The translations under genes and the position numbers were made by a program. A model generated the notes under the pieces. That model saw only the letters and a list, made by a program, of their open reading frames with translations. It ran no database searches and was not told the origin of the DNA. A stretch of 64,000 bases of DNA from assembly GCA_949126835.1 (NCBI GenBank), contig OX421494.1:1240001-1304000 (forward strand). The letters are read 5' to 3'. Of the stretch, positions 56,713 through 64,000 are shown one piece after another. The number at the start of each line of letters is the position of its first letter. The stretch's first letter is position 1. This stretch comes from Anisus vortex. Its lineage: Eukaryota > Mollusca > Gastropoda > Planorbidae.

Positions 56713-56930
56713 CGTCTAAATATAAAATATGTATTTATTAAAGATAAGACAATAACTATTTATTTTTATATTTTGAGCCGTGGGATGCTTTATAGTTTGA
56801 TAAACAACGGGTTGTCTTGAAACAGTCATGTGATTGTTCAATATTCGTTTTATCACGTGAGAGCGGTTGCATTTTTTATTGGTCGGCTTAATCACTGAAC
56901 TATGTAATATGTTTTGCATATTATCTTATA
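56713..56930 (-). promoter_or_regulatory. 5' flank of fucosidase copy 2
   Basis: Like copy 1 it has a CCAAT-type box (minus strand; 56878-56886) and the M-box TCATGTGA (56826-56833), about 114 bp before the ATG. In addition it has TCACGTGA at 56853-56860, the palindromic core of the CLEAR E-box, which copy 1 lacks at this place. Functional role is inferred only. Confidence 0.45.
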
Positions 56931-58990
56931 GACCTTTTCATTTTATTAATTATTCCAAAAAAGAGGTCAATCTCTAGGCATGCGCAGTAGCTAGGGGGCA
57001 GAAGTTGTCAATAAAACCTTCTTCGCCTTTGTTATTTTACTGGGGGCCTAGTGGTTTTTGGGCGTAATTATATTAGCTTTTCATTTTACAAAAAAACTAA
57101 TTCATAAAAACTTTATACCCAGAAGCTAGGGAGCGAACTGTACTTTTCTTTTACCTTTTGAACCAGTTTTTAACCCAAAAAACATTAATTATACATTCTA
57201 GGCCTAATGCGTCTATGGTTACCATCAACCATGTCCATGTTAATACAGATTGGCGTCGAGCGATCAGTAAATCGTCTTTAAGCATACAAATAAAATTTAA
57301 CATAGTTATATATTTATAAAGCTTTGTTTGTGTTGAAGTATCAACGCGTAGGCTATATTGTATTAAGTTATTATTTGTAGCAATAGAAATCGTAACTTTT
57401 AATTATTTTAATTTTTTTTATCGTTCGATTTCGATGTCACAAAAGAACCTTGAAAAGCCAAAGTAAGCTCATCATAGTTTGATTCTGAAAAGGCCTAGGT
57501 CTATGTCCCATAGGCCTATGCTATTGTTTGACTTGTTCTGGGGTTTTATCGTTAAAATATTGTATGTAGAAGTAGTTAGGCGGGATTATAACATATTAGT
57601 AGGCCTAGACCTAGCTATAGGACTATAGCCGCCTATAGGCTATAGTAGGCCTATAGGGGCTATAGGCTATATAGTATTATAGGCCCTAATAGGCTAAGCT
57701 AAAGTAGCCTAAAGGCCTATATAAATTATAAATATAGGCTTATGGCTTATAGGATAGGCCTATAGGATAGGCCTATAAATTATAATAGCTATTATTTAAT
57801 ATAATATAGCATATTGAATCGGCTTATCACATATAGTTTACTATAATAATAGGCCTAATTATTAGCCTGCCTATAGGCCTAGGCCTATTACTATTAGCCT
57901 ATTAGTACTAGCCTATTATAGTAGCCTAAAGGTTATAAGCTCAAACAGTTTAAACTATTAAACAATTGAAAATATTTACTATTTAGCCTACTATAGAGAT
58001 TGCGATTGCATGAAATAATTAAGCGAATATGAAGGTAGGCTATGCTATATATTTGATATTTGCAAACTGGTGCGTGTTTTCTTCATGAATTTTTAGTTAT
58101 AGGCCTGTTATTGAATAATATTTCATGCATAGGACTAATGAAAGGACAATAAGTCACAATATGAATAGGCCTATAGGCCTATCTCTATATCATCTATAGC
58201 CTATCTATATCTAGGCTATAATAGCCTATATCATATTATGTCATATTCAATATGGAAAACATAGGCCTACGCCGACATACGGTCATAGGTCCGACTATAC
58301 GACATAGGCCTATATATATATATATATTAGCCTCTTCCTACGAACAATATATATTTTTTTAAAGTTTAACATTATATTTGCTATGGCCTATGGCTATGGT
58401 TTTTATAGGCCTATTCGTGAAGATGCATCGGCTCTTATGCGTCTGTCTCTATCAAACATTCAACATGAAATATATCTAGAATTATATTTGCCTTTTTTAT
58501 TAATCAAAACGAGCGATCTAGGTCTAGGGCTAAGTTAAGCAATAGCTTGAATTGCCTACAGTAATAAAAGCATTATAGGCCTAATTTTTTTTTTCGATAC
58601 AAAACTAGTTCTAAACGTAATTTTTTTTTTTACATTGATTCTCATTGAAGAAACTCAACAAAAAAGTAATGACACAGTGATCACGATAGAATCGACCATA
58701 ATATTAAGGTCCAAAGCATTGAGTCCAGGTCAAAAAAAAATTTTCTTTAAAAAATAAAGAAGCTCTAAACGTTATTTTTTAACAATTCCCTTCCTAGGTT
58801 CTTAGTTTAAGATCTCCATGTGTTTTTATGGTTTAAAGTTCAAAAACAACTATAATAACATTAAAAACCCCCAACACCTTTAGTAAAATACTATATGGAA
58901 AGAAGGAACAAAAATCTTTGTGCCCCCAAAAGAAATATATGTCAGTGAGTCTCAAGGCCACGCCCCTTTTCCGGGGTCAAACTAAAAAGG
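56931..58990. other. Gene-free AT-rich stretch with dense TAGGCCTA words
   Basis: No coding region seen. Between about 57590 and 58330 the words TAGGCCTA, TATAGGCCTA and TAGGCTATA occur every few tens of bases, forming many overlapping palindromes. The rest is plain AT-rich DNA. Confidence 0.6.
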
Positions 58991-58993
58991 TCT

Positions 58994-59340
58994 ATACATT
59001 ACAGACGCTCCTTCTATACTATAAAGAAGATTATTGCGTCCTACGATCATCCGTGGTCCGAGTCTAGTCTTGTATTTTTATTTAATAATGCTTTCTTTAA
59101 ATGATGTTAGGTTATTGGTTTTCCTGGTTTGTTCAGGCAACCCATTCCATGCCCGAATGCCACTCGGGAAGAAAGAGTAGGCCTACTTATATGCATTTGT
59201 TCTCGCATAAGGGACAAGGAAAGTGTTTTTGTCTTGATGTTTATCTGAGCTTTGCAACAGGTTGTTATTGTGTTGTATTTCTAAATTGTAGTTTAATGCC
59301 TTATGTATTATTACTACTTTACTCTTTGCCCTTCTGTCCT
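58994..59340 (-). mobile_element. CR1/Jockey-type LINE, 3' fragment
   Basis: About 350 bp closely matching the 3' end of the LINE at 46338 (TACAGACGCTCCTTCTA, GGTTTGTTCAGGCAACCCAT, CTCGCATAAGGGACAAGG). It is cut off at CTTCTGTCCT, a severe 5' truncation. Contains a small TAGGCC insertion near 59179. Confidence 0.88.
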
Positions 59341-59639
59341 ATTATTAGGCCTATCTATGGTCTTCTTTCCCAAGAAATTATGAAATGTTCTTACCCAATA
59401 ATCGCTCACATTGTTCCTATGTTCCAAAAGTAACTGTCCATACATAACAAAAATGATGGTGATTAACAGGGGCCGAAATTTTGCATTAAAAAATGTTACC
59501 ACATTTTTATGCAAATCGCTCTTTATATATTTTAGTCTTTAGGCTTTAAGGCAGGAAAAACAGCGTTCGCAGATTTTTAATGTTAAAAAAAAAAGAAAGA
59601 AACATCCAGCGTATAACGATGTTAAAGGGGGATCGGGGT

Positions 59640-60041
59640 GGTGGGGGGGGGGGGGGACACCAAAATCCTGTCTGAGACTAGCCTCCCCATGCCACCTCAA
59701 CCAATGTGCGTGCCAATAGGCATGCCGCAAAGTAAAGGGTACTGTCTACACTTTTTCATCCCACGTGCGGAATTCCCCAGAATCATTAACGTGGCTGCTC
59801 GCTCGTATAGCCTACCTACACTGTCGCCAGGTAGCACCTATTCCAGACTATAGACCTGTCGACTTCCAGGCACCAGGTTGTGGTTCAGACGGACTGTTTC
59901 CCACCGAGTCTCGTAGCCTCTCGGCAGTGCAATGATTCTCAGACTTACAACAGGAGCTGTCCCACATGCTTTAGCCCACCGGTGTACTTTTAAAGGGTGT
60001 GTCCATGGAAGGGATAGTACATCTGGTTGGGTGAGCTGATG
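59640..60041. repeat. GC-rich dispersed repeat, copy 2, left part
   Basis: Related in order and wording to 40655-40965 (GCTCGCTCGTATAG, CCAGGTAGCACC, CCAGGCACCAGG, GGAGCTGTCCCACATGC, CCACCGGTGTA). It appears to continue after the hAT insertion at 62146 with GC-rich sequence to about 62290. It starts with a poly-G run at 59640. Confidence 0.5.
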
Positions 60042-62137
60042 CAGTGGCGTAGCTAAGGGGGGGGGGCGAGGGGGCGGACCGCCCCGGGTGACAGCATATG
60101 GGGGGTGACACTTTGTCACCTTCAACAAAATTTTTCAGCCAGACTAAAGTGCAAAAATAGTATGAAATAGTCATGAACAATCAAAGGATCATCTGTCGTG
60201 CTTGGAGAAGCTGAAAACACTGGCTTCAGGACTCCAGCTGCAAACAACCATCGATACAGCAACCATTTCCCTGGTGGAGAAAGAGAAAAAGAAGTTCAGA
60301 GACATTTTGCACTGAGTTTTAGATGTGATACTTTTCCTTGCACGACAGAACCTGTCATTTAGAGGACATCAAGAGGATGCGATATCATTAAGCAAAGGAG
60401 ATTATTGAATTGTTATCTCACTACGATGTAGCGTTATGAGAACATCTTGTCAGACTCCAGTAAAGAACAGACAGTCAGGTAGTATGCTAGGCTACTGCAT
60501 TGACTGGCGATATCCTCGAGAAACTAGAAAACGAAGGACTAGATATTCAGTTATGTCGCGGTCAAGAGTACGATAATGCAGCAAGCATAGCTGGAATCCA
60601 CGGTGGTGTGCAACAAAAGATCAAAGACATTAATCCGAAGGCAGTTTTTGTATCTTGTTCCTATCATACTTTGAACCTTTGTGGCAAACATTCGTTTGCT
60701 AACAGTCCGTCTTGTGTAACGTTTTTTGGAAGTCTTGAGGCGCTGTACACCTTTTTTGCTCTGTCGACCCATCGCTGGGACGTACTAGTGAAATACACAG
60801 GTCTAACGGTCTAACAGTGAAGAGACTGTTTACAACTAGCTGTAGTACACATGCTGATGCAGTGAAGCCAGTGATACAGAAGTTTAACCAGTTTGTGGAA
60901 GCCATTGAAGCTTCGTGTGATGTCGAAGAAAGCGTTGAGACAAGAGGCGCTGCGCACAATCTGTTGCCAGCTATATGCAACTTTTCTTTCATTTCGTTCT
61001 TGCTTTACTGGGGTGACGTTTTACAAGAAGTCGACTTAGCAAAGAAGTACATGCAAACACCAGGTATTACTTGCAACCAAACTTTACCAAACTAAGAGCT
61101 CTCAAGGTCTTTTTGGAAGAGCAGCGTACGCAGTTTGTTGACAATGCCGTCCAGCAGGCACTTGCGAAATGTGAAGAACTTGATATCCGCACAGAGAAGA
61201 GAATCATAAGAAAGAGAAGATTACCTGGAGAGGGGGCAAGAGATGCTGGATTGTCATTGCAGCAGGAGACCAAAAGAGCAATGTTAGTGTGTCTGGACCG
61301 TTTTCATATGGAGTTAGATACGAGAGGAAAGGCAGTGAACGACATTTTGCTGACTTTTTCTGCCGTTCAGCCAGACCATATTATTTGTGCCAACGACGAA
61401 GAAATACAGTTGTCAGTTACCAAGCTCACAGCCGTGAATGATGAGCTGTCTGAAGAAGACCTTTGTCTAGAAATACCACGTTTAAGGCGAAACCTATAAG
61501 CAGCCGAAATAAACTTGGAGGAAGCCAAGCTCTGGACTGTACTGCAATTCCTACGTTTTACCATCAAGTGGGACTTTGTTGAATCATTGCCATATCTTAC
61601 GCTGACTCTAAGATTCTTTCTGACAACATGTGTTTCTGTGGCATCGTGTGAAAGAAGTTTCTCCAAAATGAAATTTATAAAAAATGTCCTCCGGTCAACC
61701 ATGAGCCAGTCGAGATTGTCGGATCTGGCTGTTCTGTCAATTGAACACAAGCTTAAAAGACAAATAGATTTTGACGATGTCAATGACCTGTTTGCCACAA
61801 TAAAAACAAGAAGACATTCCTTCTAGGACTATAGTGTCGAAGGACATTCTTTTGGTCTGTGCATTGCCGTGTTTTGCATTTAGGTGTTCTGAAAGTTAAC
61901 AGTTGGATAAAATCTTTGGATTTGAACTATTTGTTTTGTGGTATTGGATTAGGATTTTGTCTTGGATCATACATGTAAGCAGTAACGTAACGGCCAGTAG
62001 AGTAAAGTAGAGCCTAGAGGTAGAGTGTGTATGAAAATTTAGCTACACCTAACCATTCGGCATAGGGTCGTGTGGGTTCACTGGGGTGACGTTTGAACAG
62101 ACCTCCCCGGGTGACGTTTACTCTAGCTACGCCAGTG
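60042..62137 (+). mobile_element. hAT transposon, complete ends, decayed transposase
   Basis: 2096 bp with terminal inverted repeats CAGTGGCGTAGCTA / TAGCTACGCCAGTG and a perfect 8-bp target duplication AGCTGATG (60034-60041 and 62138-62145), the hallmark of hAT elements. Subterminal CCCCGGGTGAC occurs at both ends in opposite sense. It has inserted into the GC-rich repeat. Confidence 0.92.
60500..61826 (+). pseudogene. hAT transposase pseudogene (ZMYM1-like/DUF4371 type)
   Basis: Consecutive fragments in different frames: 60500-60814 (CRGQEYDNAASIAG, typical of the hAT catalytic core around a conserved Asp, then CSYHTLNLCGKHS), 60817-61095, 61071-61499 and 61515-61826 (the C-terminal dimerisation region with SVASCERSFSKMK and RLSDLAVLSIEH). 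Stops and frameshifts separate them, and the N-terminal zinc-finger part is not recognisable. Inactive. Confidence 0.88.
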
Positions 62138-62145
62138 AGCTGATG

Positions 62146-63360
62146 TACTCTTTCGGGGTTTCTCACCTAACTTTGGTCCCCACCTGGCACACAGCTCCCA
62201 ACCGTGGCTCCACGTAGCCGTAGCATGCACTGAGACCACACTACGGGAAACGGCCTCAGCTGGACGCCTAAATCATTTGAGGGTAACCGTTAGGTTTTAA
62301 TCCTCGGTGAAGTAGGCTTTATTTACCAAACATGTGAAGGAGTCACCTTGGAAGAAAAGCCATTCTTACAAACAACTACCCGGTTCATCAGAGAAACGGG
62401 GCTGCCAGTCTGACATAGCAAAGGAAAGCAAAAAGGAACGCTGAAGAAAAAGGTCATCGTCGAATAAGACAGACGTACACCACACTCTTAAACGGAGCGT
62501 TTCGGTGGTTGCCACACTTCGCCGCTTTCCAATTGATAACAGACAGTGTATGGATATTCTGTTCTTGATTCATTCCACGGCCAGTCGGGAGTTACAGGCT
62601 TCAAGCATCTTCGACAATATCATGAAGCATATTTCTTCTTTTGTTAGATGCAATTGCAAAGTTATAGATTTTTTGAACATCCAGAAAGAACCGGCGGAGT
62701 AAATTTTTATTCTTTAAAACTCCCACAACGACAAGGCTTAGTTTGTGGGCCAAGTGTGCGGAGAAAATTGTGCTTCAAATGACGTTTCATACGGGTGTTT
62801 TACAGGGCTTGAGAAGTGAATCCTTAGCATGCTTCATAGTCCAAGAAGCATTTGTGACTTAAATTGTTCATTTGACATCAACCGATCTTATAATTAAAGG
62901 CATCCACAATTTCTTTGCTGCACAAGGAGTTTTAGCGCATAAAATGATGTAAGGAGTTTTATTTGCTGAACGATATTTTGTTTAAACCATGGTTGCTATA
63001 ATTATAGAATATTGCTTTGCAAAAATCTTTTTGAATCATCGGATTTTATAAATACAGATAGGCCTACACAAGGATCGATTCAATCGCCGCTTGATTTTGT
63101 TTTTCCCACAAATTGAAACATATCAGCTGTAAAAAAATAATAATTTTCAAAATGTCTGCCCCCCCCCCTGTGGCTTCGCCCCTGGTGATTAGTAAACATT
63201 TTTGTAAATATAACAATTCTATCAATGCTCGATTTGTCGGCTGCATTTGATATTCTTATTGATAGATTGTCTTGGTTGCTGCGTTTGTATTTGCAGTTGC
63301 ATGGTTCCGAGTTCAGATCCTACCAAACCGAACGCACGCTGAGTGTTATCATAGATGGTT
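62146..63360. other. Gene-free stretch right of the hAT element
   Basis: GC-rich repeat-like sequence to about 62290, then AT-rich sequence. A 65-codon frame at 62505-62702 and others show no motif or splice support. A poly-C run lies at 63160-63170. No gene is called. Confidence 0.45.
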
Positions 63361-63361
63361 C

Positions 63362-63550
63362 TGTCTCAGCAAGTTTATCTGAGCATTGCAACAGGTTATT
63401 ACTGGGTTGTATTGATAAATTAGAGTATAAAGTTTATGAATTAGTCCTATTATTACTTCTGTCCTCTAGTTTTTCTAGGTTGAGTGATTTGTGTCAGTTG
63501 TGAATATTAGACCTAGCTAGTAATGAACTAGCAGCTCTTTTCTGACACGT
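63362..63550 (-). repeat. LINE 3'-region fragments
   Basis: Diverged pieces of the CR1-type LINE: TTATCTGAGCATTGCAACAG, TTACTGGGTTGTATTGATAA, CTCTAGTTTTTCTAGGTTGA and AGCAGCTCTTTTCTGA, with the intervals shortened. An old, broken insertion. Confidence 0.6.
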
Positions 63551-63689
63551 GTAAGTCATCAAACTTTGTTTTTAGAAAGTCGTCAAGATTTGCTGTTCAA
63601 GTTCAACTATAAAGTAGATAGGCCCTAAACTAAAGTATTATAGAGTTTCTGGAGGGAGACGGGGCGAATCTTCAGCTAGAGCTATCAAA

Positions 63690-63890
63690 ACTTCAGATGG
63701 AGTAGGCGGCAATGCCCAGAGACAATAAAGCTAGAGCTAGCTAAGGTAGAACTTGTCAAGCCACAAACAATAAAGCTAGAGCTAGCTAAGGTAGTACTTG
63801 TCAAGCCACAGGCAATAAAGCTAGAGCTAGCTAAGGTAGTACTTGTCAAGCCACAGGCAATAAAGCTAGAGCTAGCTAAGGTAGTACCTG
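63690..63890. repeat. 45-bp minisatellite, about 4 units
   Basis: Units of AATAAAGCTAGAGCTAGCTA plus AGGTAGTACTTGTCAAGCCA plus CAGGC. Each contains the palindrome-rich GCTAGAGCTAGC. The minus-strand frame across it is an artefact. Confidence 0.9.
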
Positions 63891-63944
63891 TAGAGCTGAA
63901 TAAATTAAAAATCAAGAGTTGGCACACGGTGCTTTATACCACCA

Positions 63945-64000
63945 GACATTCCAACTGGACCACATCCAACTGGACCACATCCAAACGGACCACATCCAAC
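63945..64000. repeat. 15-bp tandem repeat running off the window
   Basis: Three to four units of CCAACTGGACCACAT, with one CCAAACGG variant, continuing to the window edge. Its full length is not visible. Confidence 0.75.

Larger units (their letters stand above)
41515..56930. repeat. Segmental duplication, copy 2 (fucosidase locus)
   Basis: Matches 26795-38925 in order and orientation. It is longer (about 15.4 kb) because of two LINE insertions (46338 and 48979) and a Helitron-like insertion (54184), and carries an expanded 24-bp array (41850) and 41-bp array (45923). The exons and central introns are nearly identical to copy 1; intron 1 and the 5' flank are more diverged. Confidence 0.85.

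Noticed and set aside
62505..62702. 65-codon plus-strand frame
   Set aside because: No recognisable motif, splice signals or neighbouring coding sequence.

Overview
The window looks like an AT-rich genome of an invertebrate animal, most likely a mollusc and perhaps a pulmonate-type gastropod. This is an inference from intron-rich genes, tRNA-derived SINEs, CR1/Jockey-type LINEs, hAT and Helitron elements, and abundant palindromic TAGGCCTA words. No bacterial or viral gene organisation is seen. Most long open frames are minisatellites that happen to lack stop codons.

Layout. 1-1950: AT-rich intergenic DNA with SINEs. 1953-3497 (+): a C2H2 zinc-finger gene with 15 fingers. 3500-9950: intergenic, holding a 492-bp foldback element, a minisatellite grown out of a SINE, a possible solo LTR and a TAGGCCTA-rich block. 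9999-26137 (+): a 19-exon gene, reconstructed here exon by exon, for a 444-residue protein with an N-terminal RUN domain and a C-terminal PTB/PID-like domain. All exon phases join without a stop. Its introns hold many minisatellites; three of them duplicate the gene's own splice sites. 26795-38925 and 41515-56930: a tandem segmental duplication, each copy with a complete nine-exon GH29 alpha-L-fucosidase gene (475 residues) on the minus strand. Copy 1 has gained a 930-bp TIR element and a 1185-bp TIR element. Copy 2 has gained a Helitron-like element and two CR1-type LINEs. Different minisatellites have expanded in the two copies. 56930-64000: TAGGCCTA-dense DNA, LINE fragments, a GC-rich repeat interrupted by a complete but decayed hAT transposon with an 8-bp target duplication, and terminal tandem repeats.

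The three gene families (transcription factor, vesicle-traffic-type adaptor, lysosomal or secreted glycosidase) show no pathway link. The most unusual theme is minisatellite birth from functional sequence: splice donors, a splice acceptor, and SINE bodies. The duplicated fucosidase locus gives before/after pairs for several arrays and insertions. The older LINE copy also encodes a 2A-like ribosome-skipping motif just before its PHD finger.

Limits: exon calls rest on splice consensus, phase and family resemblance read by eye. Names for repeats are by structure, not by database search. Copy numbers of arrays are estimates from length divided by unit.
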